A stretch of DNA of 64,000 nt, taken from Streptomyces flavochromogenes (GTDB lineage: Bacteria; Actinomycetota; Actinomycetes; Streptomycetales; Streptomycetaceae). Every line of letters begins with the position of its first letter. Positions within the stretch are counted from its first letter, which is position 1. The stretch lies in contig NZ_JNZO01000004.1 of assembly GCF_000717595.1 (NCBI RefSeq), positions 62,001 to 126,000 on the forward strand, read 5' to 3'. Below are positions 33,284 through 44,285 of the stretch, in pieces. A program made the position numbers and the translations under genes. The notes under the pieces are model-generated. The model was given only the letters and a program-made list of their open reading frames with translations, was not told where the DNA came from and made no database searches.

Positions 33284-34555
33284 TCAGGCGGTGTGGCGGA
33301 CGGAGCGGGCCAGAATCCCGAGACCCTCGTCGAGTTCGTCGTCCGTCGCGGTCAGCGGCGGCAGCAGCTTGACCACCTCGCCGTTCGGGCCCGAGGTCTC
33401 GACGAGGAGGCCGGTCTCGAAGGCGCGCCGGCACACCGCGTCGGCGCGCTCCCCGTCGGCGAACTCCAGGCCCCACACGAGTCCCCGGCCGCGGACGGAC
33501 AGGCCGGTGCGCCCGTCGCCCCCGCACAGGTCGAGGAGGGCGCGCTCCACCCGGTCCGCCCGGCTCAGGGTGCGCCCGCGCAGGGCGCCGTCGCGCCAGT
33601 AGGCGTCGAGGGCGGCCGTGGCGGTCACGAAGGCGGGGTTGTTGCCGCGGAAGGTCCCGTTGTGCTCGCCGGGCTGCCAGACGTCGAGTTCCGGCCGGAA
33701 CAGGCACAGGGCCATGGGCAGGCCGTAGCCGCTGATGGACTTGGAGAGGGTGACGATGTCGGGCGTGATGCCCGCCTCCTCGAAGGAGAAGAAGTCGCCG
33801 GTGCGGCCGCAGCCCATCTGGATGTCGTCGACGATGAGGAGCATCTCGTGCCGGCGGCAGAGTTCCGCGAGTGCGCGCAGCCACTCGGCCCGTGCGACGT
33901 TGATGCCGCCCTCGCCCTGGACGGTCTCGACGATCACGGCCGCCGGGTGGTCGAGGCCGGAGCCGGCGTCGTTGAGGAGCCGCTCGAACCACATGAAGTC
34001 GGGGAGCTGTCCGTCGAGGTAGTCGTCGAAGGGCATGCGGATGGCGTGGGGCAGCGGGACGCCCGCGCCGGCGCGCTTGGCGGCGTTGCCGGTGACGGCG
34101 AGCGAGCCGAGCGACATGCCGTGGAACGCGTTGGTGAAGGAGACGACGGTCTGCCGCCCGGTGACCTTGCGGGCGAGCTTCAGCGCCGCCTCCACGGCGT
34201 TGGTACCGGTGGGGCCCGGGAACATCACCTTGTAGGGCAGGGCGCGGGGCTCCAGGACCGTGGTGTGGAAGGTCTTCAGGAAGTCGCGTTTGGCGGTGGT
34301 CGACATGTCGAGGCCGTGGGTGATGCCGTCGTTGCCGAGGTATTCGAGGAGGGCCCGCTTGAGCACGGGATTGTTGTGGCCGTAGTTCAGCGAGCCGGCG
34401 CCGGCGAAGAAGTCGAGGTAAGGACGTCCCTGCTCGTCGTACAGCCTGCTGCCACTGGCGCGTTCGAACACGACGGGCCAGGCGCGGCAGTAGCTGCGGA
34501 CCTCCGATTCGACGGTCTCGAAGACGGAGGGCGTGGCGATGTCGGTCAGGGTCAC
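33284..34555 (-). CDS. ectB: L-2,4-diaminobutyrate transaminase
   Basis: A 423-residue class III PLP aminotransferase of the EctB type. Key pieces are the phosphate-binding MFPGPTGTNAVEAALKLAR (about 115-133), the Asp holding the PLP ring in LLIVDDIQMGCGRTGDFF (about 237-254) and the Schiff-base Lys in DIVTLSKSISGYGLPMAL (about 262-279). It transfers the amino group of glutamate to aspartate semialdehyde, giving 2,4-diaminobutyrate. GTG 34555 with GGAG 9 bases upstream. Second gene of the ectoine operon, 52 bases after ectA. Confidence 0.97.
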   Translation of the reverse strand: MTLTDIATPSVFETVESEVRSYCRAWPVVFERASGSRLYDEQGRPYLDFFAGAGSLNYGHNNPVLKRALLEYLGNDGITHGLDMSTTAKRDFLKTFHTTVLEPRALPYKVMFPGPTGTNAVEAALKLARKVTGRQTVVSFTNAFHGMSLGSLAVTGNAAKRAGAGVPLPHAIRMPFDDYLDGQLPDFMWFERLLNDAGSGLDHPAAVIVETVQGEGGINVARAEWLRALAELCRRHEMLLIVDDIQMGCGRTGDFFSFEEAGITPDIVTLSKSISGYGLPMALCLFRPELDVWQPGEHNGTFRGNNPAFVTATAALDAYWRDGALRGRTLSRADRVERALLDLCGGDGRTGLSVRGRGLVWGLEFADGERADAVCRRAFETGLLVETSGPNGEVVKLLPPLTATDDELDEGLGILARSVRHTA

Positions 34556-34607
34556 GAAACTCTTCTCCAGAGTGTTGTTCGGGGGTGTGGCGTGCGCGGT
34601 CGACGGC

Positions 34608-35138
34608 TCAGGAGGCCGGCGGGCCGAGGGGGCCGATGCGGTACAGCACCTCGGACTCGTGGCCGGCCGCGGGGAACGCGGCGGCAGGGAACAGCACCTC
34701 CTGCGTCACCTCCGCGCCATGTCGGCGTGCGAACGAACGGAACAGCCGGTCGGAGGCGAGGTTCCCCGGGGTGACGGTCGCCTCGATCCGGTTGATTCCG
34801 TGCTCGGCCGCGACCTGCGCGGACAGAGCGTCGAGCAGGGTCCCGGCTACCCCGCTTCCGCGGTGCGAACCCTCGACGGCGATCTGCCAGACGAAGAGGG
34901 TCTCCGGCTCGTCGGGGCGCAGATAGCCGGTCACGTAGCCGATCGGGCGCCCGGAGGCGTCACGGGCGACCGTGGTCGTGCCGGCGAAGTCGCGGCACCA
35001 CAGCAGATAGCTGTACGGCGAGTTGAGGTCGAGTTCGCCCGAGCCGCGAGCGATCCGCCAGAGCTCGGCGCCGTCCGCGATCGTCGGGGGAGTCGTGCGG
35101 GGAGTCGTGGTCGTACGGTCAGTGGTCAGCGGGGTCAT
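34608..35138 (-). CDS. ectA: L-2,4-diaminobutyric acid acetyltransferase
   Basis: A 176-residue GNAT enzyme of the EctA family. It shows SPYSYLLWCRDFAGTTTVAR (about 41-60), VTGYLRPDEPETLFVWQIAV (about 69-88) and the acetyl-CoA motif SHRGSGVAGTLLDAL (about 91-105). It acetylates diaminobutyrate at the gamma-amino group, the first committed step. ATG 35138 is preceded by no strong Shine-Dalgarno; the first 20 residues are Thr/Pro-rich and non-conserved, so a start slightly inside is possible. First gene of the ect-ehu operon; the AT-richer region upstream probably holds the osmotically controlled promoter. Confidence 0.95.
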   Translation of the reverse strand: MTPLTTDRTTTTPRTTPPTIADGAELWRIARGSGELDLNSPYSYLLWCRDFAGTTTVARDASGRPIGYVTGYLRPDEPETLFVWQIAVEGSHRGSGVAGTLLDALSAQVAAEHGINRIEATVTPGNLASDRLFRSFARRHGAEVTQEVLFPAAAFPAAGHESEVLYRIGPLGPPAS

Positions 35139-35447
35139 GGGCGCCGAAGCTACCGAGTGGATCTCGGAACTTCCTGGTCCGGAGGGCTTGTTACGGACAG
35201 GTGGGCGTGATAGTTGGGTTGGCGTCCTCCAGGGGTGGAAATGTGCGCCACGTCGCACGGAAAAGGCTCAAGAAACGGGACAAACTCACCGTTTGTAACG
35301 GATGGATAACGCCTCTTGGATGCATTCATCCTTCGCGTCAAGAGCGTGAGAACATCCGCCATTTGACGTTTGAAGGCGGCCTCGGCGGTCAGGCGTAGGG
35401 GCTCGCCCGTGAACGGCGCCCGACGCGCCGGGTCCGGAACACGCCGA
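35139..35447. promoter_or_regulatory. Upstream control region of the ectoine operon
   Basis: About 310 bases without a gene between ectA and the endonuclease gene, clearly richer in A/T than the flanks. It holds two inverted repeats: ACAAAC-N5-GTTTGT (35280-35296) and GGATG-CATT-CATCC (35318-35331). A TTGACG occurs on the minus strand near 35340, but I could not fit a convincing -10 to it, so the exact promoter is not assigned. Confidence 0.5.
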
Positions 35448-35480
35448 AGCCGGGCCGGGTGCGACGACCCCGGCCCGGCT
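35448..35480 (-). terminator. GC-rich hairpin after the endonuclease gene
   Basis: AGCCGGGCCGGGT (35448-35460) pairs with ACCCCGGCCCGGCT (35467-35480), one bulged C, loop of six bases, 20 bases past the endonuclease stop. Confidence 0.7.
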
Positions 35481-35499
35481 CCTGCACCGCCGTGGCGGT

Positions 35500-36303
35500 C
35501 TACCAGATCGCCTCGACCCACTCCGGGTGGTCGATGAACGGGTTCCGGTTGCCCTGGTAGGTGTTGAAAATGACGTCGTTGCGACGCTCCTCGAAGGCAC
35601 TCGGCGGGTCCTGCTCGTTCCACTGCTTCAGGACCGAGAGGCGGCCGTGGAAGCGGACGCTGCCGTTGGTGGTCGACTCGTTGGGCTCCAGGTCGGCCCA
35701 GGCGTCGTCGCCCTCGTAGCGGACGGCCATGTAGAGGATCATCCGGGCCACGTCGCCCTTGTCGGCGTCGCGCGGCTCGAACGAGTTGCTGTCCGTGTAA
35801 CTGCCGGGAGCTCCGCTGACCGCGCTGCCGCCGTTGTCGAAGTCCTTGTTGCCGCGGATGCCGTTGACCTGGACGTCCGCCGCACGCAGGTGGTGCAGAT
35901 CGGTGCCGGGGCCGGCCGAGGTGCCGAAGTTTCCGTGGGACTGGGCCCAGGTGTGCTCGCGGTTCCAGTCGCCGACGTCGCCGCCGTTGAGGCTCTTGCT
36001 CCGCGAGGTCCCGCTGTAGAGCAGGATGACGTTGTTGGTGTTGACGGGGTCCTGGTCGGTGACCTTCAGCGCGTTCCAGACCGCGTCGTACGAGATCTTG
36101 CTCTGGCTGCTGATGATGGTGTGCAGCGAGGACTTGAGGGTCGTGCCGGTCTTGCCGATCGCGTTCTTGTAGTACGTGCTGTCGTACGCGGTGGTGGTGG
36201 CGCCGGCGGGGGTAGCGGCGACCGTGGGGAGCGTGACGCCGACGAGGGTGGCGGCGACGGCCGCTGCCCACACCTTCCATCTGCCGATCCGCACAACGGA
36301 CAT
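35500..36303 (-). CDS. Secreted endonuclease I family nuclease
   Basis: A 267-residue extracellular nuclease. Signal peptide MSVVRIGRWKVWAAAVAATL...ATPAGA is followed by the EndA/BsnI-like domain. The beta-beta-alpha metal catalytic motif is DVGDWNREHTWAQSHGNFG (about 106-124, with the HNH-type His in REHTW), and DLHHLRAAD and NGIRGNKDFD follow as in Bacillus and Vibrio endonuclease I. It degrades DNA or RNA outside the cell, likely for nutrient scavenging. ATG 36303 with AAAGGG just upstream. A 22-bp near-perfect palindrome lies 100 bases upstream (36404-36425). Confidence 0.9.
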   Translation of the reverse strand: MSVVRIGRWKVWAAAVAATLVGVTLPTVAATPAGATTTAYDSTYYKNAIGKTGTTLKSSLHTIISSQSKISYDAVWNALKVTDQDPVNTNNVILLYSGTSRSKSLNGGDVGDWNREHTWAQSHGNFGTSAGPGTDLHHLRAADVQVNGIRGNKDFDNGGSAVSGAPGSYTDSNSFEPRDADKGDVARMILYMAVRYEGDDAWADLEPNESTTNGSVRFHGRLSVLKQWNEQDPPSAFEERRNDVIFNTYQGNRNPFIDHPEWVEAIW

Positions 36304-36403
36304 GGGGGGCCCTTTCCCGGGGACGGTACGCGTGGGACGGCGGACGTCGGCTCAACGTTTCAGCTGTCTACGCGTGTTGACTTCGTGTCACCGGGAGAGT
36401 GGC

Positions 36404-36425
36404 ACACGACAGGTACCTGTCATGT
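36404..36425. promoter_or_regulatory. 22-bp palindrome upstream of the endonuclease gene
   Basis: ACACGACAGGT and ACCTGTCATGT abut to form a 22-base palindrome with one mismatched pair; the inner 14 bases (GACAGGTACCTGTC) are perfect. It lies in the 232-base gap between the endonuclease start and the 3' end of the Lrp gene, so it most likely serves the endonuclease promoter. The cognate regulator is unknown. Confidence 0.55.
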
Positions 36426-36535
36426 AACGAGGAGGAGGCTGTTCCATGACGAGTTCGCATATGGCCGAGACCAGGGCCCCTCCGGGGCTCGGCCTCGTCG
36501 GGTTCGGCCGGCCGCCCCGGCCGCCCCGGACGTCC

Positions 36536-37000
36536 TCAGGTGCCCCGGACGCCCACCGGCATCCCCTTCGGTTCCTTGATGCGCTTCATGATGATCTGCG
36601 AGTTGACCTCGGTGACCCCGGTGAGGGTCGTCAGCCGCTCGATCCACAGTCGCTCGTACGCCGCGAGATCGGCGACCGCGATCCGCAGCAGACAGCCGGG
36701 GCTCCCGAACAGCCGGTACGCCTCGATGACGTCCGGCACCTCCTGGAGCGCCTCCTCGAAGGCCTCCACCGTCTCCCGGTCCCGCCGCACCTCCACTGAG
36801 ACGAGCACCTCGAAGCCCCGCCCCACCGCCTCCGGATCGATGATCGCCCGGTACCCCTGGATCACCCCGTCCTGCTCCAGCTGGCGGACCCGGCGCAGGC
36901 AGGGTGACGGGCTGAGCCCCACCCGCTGGGCCAGCTCCTGGTTGCTCAGCCGGCCGTCGTTCTGGAGCTCGCGCAAGATGTGGAGATCGATTCGGTCCAT
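36536..37000 (-). CDS. Lrp/AsnC-family transcriptional regulator
   Basis: A 154-residue Lrp/AsnC protein. The N-terminal helix-turn-helix is LHILRELQNDGRLSNQELAQRVGLSPSPCLRRVRQLEQDGVI (about 5-46; key parts LSNQELAQRVG and SPSPCLRRVRQL). The C-terminal RAM ligand-binding domain follows. The start is ATG 37000, at the conserved MDRID; an in-frame start at 37048 is less likely. It is divergent from L-asparaginase (118 bases), which suggests it senses an amino acid, perhaps asparagine or aspartate, and controls the neighbour; that link is inferred. Confidence 0.92.
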   Translation of the reverse strand: MDRIDLHILRELQNDGRLSNQELAQRVGLSPSPCLRRVRQLEQDGVIQGYRAIIDPEAVGRGFEVLVSVEVRRDRETVEAFEEALQEVPDVIEAYRLFGSPGCLLRIAVADLAAYERLWIERLTTLTGVTEVNSQIIMKRIKEPKGMPVGVRGT

Positions 37001-37002
37001 GA

Positions 37003-37080
37003 CGCAATTATCTACCACGCGGAAACGATACGGCGGCTGATTTCGCAATCCTCTTGCGCGCCCTCTGTCCTATCGTTGCG
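37003..37080. promoter_or_regulatory. Candidate Lrp/AsnC operator array
   Basis: Four copies of the pentamer CGCAA or its complement TTGCG occur in the Lrp/asparaginase divergent region: 37003-37007, 37044-37048, 37054-37058 and 37076-37080. The middle two form an inverted repeat CGCAA-TCCTC-TTGCG. Lrp proteins bind such spaced sites cooperatively. Confidence 0.5.
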
Positions 37081-37118
37081 ACGCAGGGCGATTTCGGTAC
37101 GGAGTAAGGACGGCAGGC

Positions 37119-38234
37119 ATGAAGCGGACGAACGACGGGGGAGCGCGCCGGATCGTCGTCATCAGCACGGGCGGCACGATCGCCAGCCGCTGGCAGGGCA
37201 CCGGCTACGCCGCCGACGCCTCCGGCAACGACGTGCTGGCCACCGCCCCGCTGCCCGAGGGCGTCACCGTCGAGGTCGTCGACCTCTTCAACGTCAACAG
37301 CTCCCTCATGACCGCGGCACACCAGCTCGCCCTGCTCCGGACCGTCCACGAGACCCTCGCCGACCCCGGCGTCGACGGCATCGTGATCACCCACGGCACC
37401 GACACCCTCGAAGAGACCGCCTTCTTCCTGGACCTCCACCACGCCGACGCCCGCCCGGTCGTCCTCACCGGCGCCCAGCGCCCCTTCGGCACCGGCGACG
37501 GCGACGGCCCCGGCAACCTGTACGACGCGCTCCAGGTCGCCTCCTCCGTCAGCGACCTCGGTGTCCTGGTCGTCTTCGACGGCCGCGTCCACGCCGCCCG
37601 CGGCACCGTCAAGACCCAGACGCTCGCCGCCGACGCCTTCTCCGACCCCTCGGCCGAGCGCCTGGGCCGCGTCGGCTTCTCCCGTGTCGACATCGAGCGG
37701 CAGCCGGAGCGCCCGACGCCGCTGCCGCTGCCCGTCGCCGCGGACAAGGCGGACCCCGACGTCCCCGGCGCCGTCCCGCTGCCCCGGGTCGCCATCGTCA
37801 CGCACCACTCCGACGGCGATCCCTTCCTCCTGAACGCGGCCGTCGGCGCCGGCGCCCGGGGCATCGTCCTCGTCGCCACCGGCGCGGGCAACGCCACCCC
37901 CGAGATCGCCGCGGCCGTGGCCGACGCGGTCGCCCAGGGCGTCCTGGTCGCCGTGACCACCCGCGTCCCCGCCGGGCCGCTCGCCGAGATCTACACCGGC
38001 GGCGGCGCCGTCGACCTCGTCGCCGCCGGAGCCCTGCTCACCGGCACGCTCCGCGCCGCGCAGGCACGGATCGCACTCCTCGCGACACTCCTCGCCGAAG
38101 GCGGCAACGGCGGGGGCGACCCCGTCCGCAGCACCGCCCTGCTGCGGCGCCTCCTCGACGGGCCCGTCCGCGCGGAACCGGCCCTCGCCACCGGCGGTTC
38201 CCGCTCGGCCTCGGCCGTCGCCGCCCGCGCCTGA
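37119..38234 (+). CDS. ansA: L-asparaginase
   Basis: A 371-residue asparaginase of the bacterial type I/II family. Both threonine motifs are intact: IVVISTGGTIASRW (about 12-25, nucleophile Thr in GGTIA) and GIVITHGTDTLEETAFF (about 85-101, Thr-Asp of HGTDT). It hydrolyses asparagine to aspartate and ammonia. No signal peptide, so cytosolic; the first nine residues are basic and Gly-rich. The C-terminal 45 residues (EGGNGGGDPVRST onward) extend past the usual end. Divergent from an Lrp/AsnC regulator. With aspA downstream it forms an asparagine to fumarate route. A terminator hairpin follows at 38254. Confidence 0.92.
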   Translation: MKRTNDGGARRIVVISTGGTIASRWQGTGYAADASGNDVLATAPLPEGVTVEVVDLFNVNSSLMTAAHQLALLRTVHETLADPGVDGIVITHGTDTLEETAFFLDLHHADARPVVLTGAQRPFGTGDGDGPGNLYDALQVASSVSDLGVLVVFDGRVHAARGTVKTQTLAADAFSDPSAERLGRVGFSRVDIERQPERPTPLPLPVAADKADPDVPGAVPLPRVAIVTHHSDGDPFLLNAAVGAGARGIVLVATGAGNATPEIAAAVADAVAQGVLVAVTTRVPAGPLAEIYTGGGAVDLVAAGALLTGTLRAAQARIALLATLLAEGGNGGGDPVRSTALLRRLLDGPVRAEPALATGGSRSASAVAARA

Positions 38235-38253
38235 CCCGGCGCACCACAGAACC

Positions 38254-38295
38254 CCGGCTCGCGGGCGCCGCCCCCCCCGCCCGTCCGCGAGCCGG
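38254..38295 (+). terminator. Hairpin terminator after ansA
   Basis: CCGGCTCGCGG (38254-38264) pairs perfectly with CCGCGAGCCGG (38285-38295) over 11 bases, loop of 20 that includes a run of eight C. Confidence 0.7.
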
Positions 38296-38573
38296 AGCCA
38301 ACCTTGGCGGGCCTCCTCCCGGGCTGTGCCCGTACGGCCCGGGAGCGGCCCGCCACCCTGCGCGGCTCGCCCGTCACCGAAGCCGCACCCGCCCCGCGTA
38401 CCCGCGACAGGGCCGGGGCGCGTCCGCGTACCCCGGACAGGCCCCACGCGTGCGCGTGCACCCGGACCCGCCCCTCGGCATGCCCCGCCGACACCTCTCC
38501 GCGCCCTCTCCCGCACTTCGGCGCGCGCCACCCGCGACGCGCGCCCCACCCTCCCCATCCCTCAAGGACGCTC
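38296..38573. other. Intergenic stretch between ansA and aspA
   Basis: About 280 bases with no convincing gene. It contains an imperfect direct repeat (GCGTACCCGCGACAGG near 38397 and GCGTACCCCGGACAGG near 38429) and presumably the aspA promoter, since a terminator stands upstream; I could not fit a consensus. Confidence 0.4.
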
Positions 38574-41937
<3,364 letters not shown>

Positions 41938-41966
41938 GCCCGAGGCGCGACACCGTCACGTCGAAC

Positions 41967-42005
41967 GGGAAGGGCCGGCCGGGAACCACCCGGCCGGCCC
42001 TTCCC
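41967..42005. terminator. 17-bp perfect terminator hairpin
   Basis: GGGAAGGGCCGGCCGGG (41967-41983) pairs perfectly with 41989-42005 around a five-base loop, between the convergent cholesterol oxidase and CMD-family genes. It is symmetric enough to act in both directions. Confidence 0.9.
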
Positions 42006-42012
42006 CGCGCGC

Positions 42013-42501
42013 TCAGTGCGTCGGCAGCACGCACACCTCGTCGAGCCCGAGCACCCGGTTGAGCCGCCCGAACGCCAGCCACGAGCCCAGACTCATCGTC
42101 AGCTCCACGATCTCCGCCTGGCTGTACCGGGCCGTCATCCGCTCCCAGAACTCCTCGTCCAGACCGTGGTGGTCCAGCGCGTACCGCTCCGCGTACTCGG
42201 CCGCGAGCCGCGTCCGTTCGTCGAAGCTCTCCGAGACCTCCGTCTCCCGCCAGGCCGCGACGATCTCGTCGAAGCCCTCCTCGACCTTCACGCCGTCCCG
42301 GTCGGTACGCCAGTCCAGACAGAACCCGCATCCGTTGATCTGCGCGATCCGCAGCCGCGCCGCCTCGAACTCGCGCAGCCCCAGCGTCGTATGGGCGTAC
42401 ACCGAGAGCGAGAAGTTCGCCGCCGCCGTCCCGATCTCCGGGACCATGTCGCCCCACACGTACCCGATCGGCTCCTGGCCCTCGGGAATGTCGATGATCA
42501 C
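42013..42501 (-). CDS. Carboxymuconolactone decarboxylase/AhpD-like protein
   Basis: A 162-residue CMD-family protein with the redox motif INGCGFCLDWRT (about 53-64), the CxxC of the AhpD-like branch, followed by the helical ERTRLAAEYAERYALDHHGLD region. Proteins of this branch reduce peroxides or serve as thiol-disulfide partners; a true decarboxylase would lack the CxxC. GTG 42501 overlaps the stop of the upstream dehydrogenase (GTGA) and has AAGGAG about 7 bases upstream, so the two are coupled. Confidence 0.85.
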   Translation of the reverse strand: MIIDIPEGQEPIGYVWGDMVPEIGTAAANFSLSVYAHTTLGLREFEAARLRIAQINGCGFCLDWRTDRDGVKVEEGFDEIVAAWRETEVSESFDERTRLAAEYAERYALDHHGLDEEFWERMTARYSQAEIVELTMSLGSWLAFGRLNRVLGLDEVCVLPTH

Positions 42502-43577
42502 CGTGGTCTCCTTCCCAGCCTCCCGACCGCCGGCCGCAACGGCACGTCCAGCGCGTCGTACAGTCCCGGCTCCGCCGCCACCAGCCAGTCGATCGCCCCG
42601 ACCAGCCGGCCCACCGCCGTCGCGTTCCCGCCCGCCGAGCGGTTCTCGCCCTCGGCCGTGGCCGCCACCGTCACCTCGATCCGGGGACTGCCCTCGACGA
42701 CGACCCGGTGCGCCCCCGCCCCGTCCGGCGGCACCGGCCAGTCCGGCGCGCACGAGGGATGGATACGGGTCACGTGCTCGATCACGATGCGGGGCTCCCC
42801 GCCGACGATGCCCTGCACCTCGAAGCGGATCGCGCCCTGCGTGCCCGCCTCGAAGACCCCCATCGTCCGGGTCTTCACGGTCGACTCCAGCGGGCGCCGG
42901 TCCACCGTCTCGCGGATCTCGTCGAGCTCGGCGCCGAGCGCGCGGGCCATCAGGCGTATCTGCCCGCCCCACACCATCGTGGGCACCGACGGCAGCAGCA
43001 TCGGCGGCTCGTAGTCGAGCGGCCGGCCCATCCCTATCAGGTCCCGGACCGACTCCTCCTGCTCGTACGTCGAGTAGTCGAAGATCTCCTGGCAGCGGAT
43101 CACGTCCACCGTGCTGCCGAGCCCGCTCACGAGCAGTGGCAGGACGTCGTTGCCCCAGCCCGGGTCCACTCCCGACACGAACAGCGAACCGCCGCCCTCG
43201 GCGATCGCGGCCAGCACCGGATCCCGGAACTCGGGCGGCGCGTTGCGCTGGTCGTACAGCGGGTACAGCGCGGGGGTGACCACCACCGCGCCCGTCCGCA
43301 CCGCGCGCGCCACGTCGTCGAGCGCCCCGTCGGGCCGGGTGTCGCCGGAAGCCGCGTACACCACCGCCCCCGGCCGCCCGTCGAGCACCGCGCCGACATC
43401 GTCGACGGCCACGACCCCGAGGTCGTGGCCGAGCCCCGCGAGCCGGCCCGCGTCCCGTCCGACCTTCGCCGGATCCGAGACCAGCACGGCCGAGAGTTCC
43501 AGCCCTGGATGGGCGTCCACGGCGCGGATCGCCGCGCGCCCTACATTTCCGGTACCCCACACCACCGTCCGAATCAT
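42498..43577 (-). CDS. Dihydrodipicolinate reductase-like NAD(P)-dependent dehydrogenase
   Basis: A 359-residue Rossmann-fold protein. The nucleotide motif is VVWGTGNVGRAAIRAV (about 5-20). The mid-region (SGVDPGWGNDVLPLLVSGL, about 138-156) and the overall layout match the family that includes 2,4-diaminopentanoate dehydrogenase and mycobacterial DapB-like oxidoreductases, not true DapB of lysine synthesis (about 250 residues). Substrate unknown. ATG 43577. The 3' end overlaps the CMD-like gene by GTGA, suggesting a joint redox task. Confidence 0.78.
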   Translation of the reverse strand: MIRTVVWGTGNVGRAAIRAVDAHPGLELSAVLVSDPAKVGRDAGRLAGLGHDLGVVAVDDVGAVLDGRPGAVVYAASGDTRPDGALDDVARAVRTGAVVVTPALYPLYDQRNAPPEFRDPVLAAIAEGGGSLFVSGVDPGWGNDVLPLLVSGLGSTVDVIRCQEIFDYSTYEQEESVRDLIGMGRPLDYEPPMLLPSVPTMVWGGQIRLMARALGAELDEIRETVDRRPLESTVKTRTMGVFEAGTQGAIRFEVQGIVGGEPRIVIEHVTRIHPSCAPDWPVPPDGAGAHRVVVEGSPRIEVTVAATAEGENRSAGGNATAVGRLVGAIDWLVAAEPGLYDALDVPLRPAVGRLGRRPR

Positions 43578-43668
43578 GCGCGGAGGGTAGCGCCGGGCCC
43601 CGAAGGTTCCCAGACCCGTGACGCAATGATCTGACGAATCGTCAGATCTCGGTGCGGGCCGACGCGCG

Positions 43669-44109
43669 TCAGGCCAGCCGCAGCGTCACGAACGGCACCG
43701 TGTCGCCCGGCAGTACGTACCGCTCCACCTCGACGAAGCCGCGCGCGAGCGCGAACCGCAGACCGTCCTCGTTCGAGGCCAGCACCACCGTCTCCACTCC
43801 CTCGTCGCTCAGCGTCCGCGCGTGCGCGAGCCCCCGCTCGTACAGTGCGGTCCCGACACCGCGCCCCCGGAACGCGGGCAGCGTCCGCGCGATGACGGTC
43901 GCGGCCGCGGTCTCCTCGTCGGGCGGCCGTACCGTCGAACAACCCACCGCCACCTCCCCGAGATACGCGACGTCCAGCCGGTTCCGGCCCGCGCGCTCGC
44001 GCACCTCGTCGGGGGAGAGCACGGCCGTCGGGATGATCGTGTTGTGGACGGCCCGCCAGTCCGCGAGGTGGGCCTCGCTCAGGGCCGGCTCGATACGAAG
44101 ATCGTTCAT
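43669..44109 (-). CDS. GNAT-family N-acetyltransferase
   Basis: A 146-residue GNAT protein with acetyl-CoA motif A at VIARTLPAFRGRGVGTALYERGLAHA (about 72-97; core RGRGVGTAL) and a typical C-terminal strand pair. Acceptor unknown. The start is ATG 44109 (MNDLRIEPALSE); upstream in-frame codons to 44256 read through low-complexity sequence. Stands alone, convergent with nothing close. Confidence 0.83.
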   Translation of the reverse strand: MNDLRIEPALSEAHLADWRAVHNTIIPTAVLSPDEVRERAGRNRLDVAYLGEVAVGCSTVRPPDEETAAATVIARTLPAFRGRGVGTALYERGLAHARTLSDEGVETVVLASNEDGLRFALARGFVEVERYVLPGDTVPFVTLRLA

Positions 44110-44285
44110 GCGTGCAGGAAAGCGTGCCCCGTCCGGCCCGGTCAACCGCATTCGGCTGCGGACGGTGGCGAGGGACGTGACACCTTCGGACGCGGCCGCA
44201 CGGGTGAGGGCATCGGAACCGCCGCAGTGACGCCCGCCGAACGGGTACGGATCCACGCATTGCCCCCGGCCAGGAGGATCCGTCC

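Noticed and set aside
37008..38558. Long minus-strand frame opposite L-asparaginase
   Set aside because: No family features; Gly/Asp/Val-rich shadow of the asparaginase gene.
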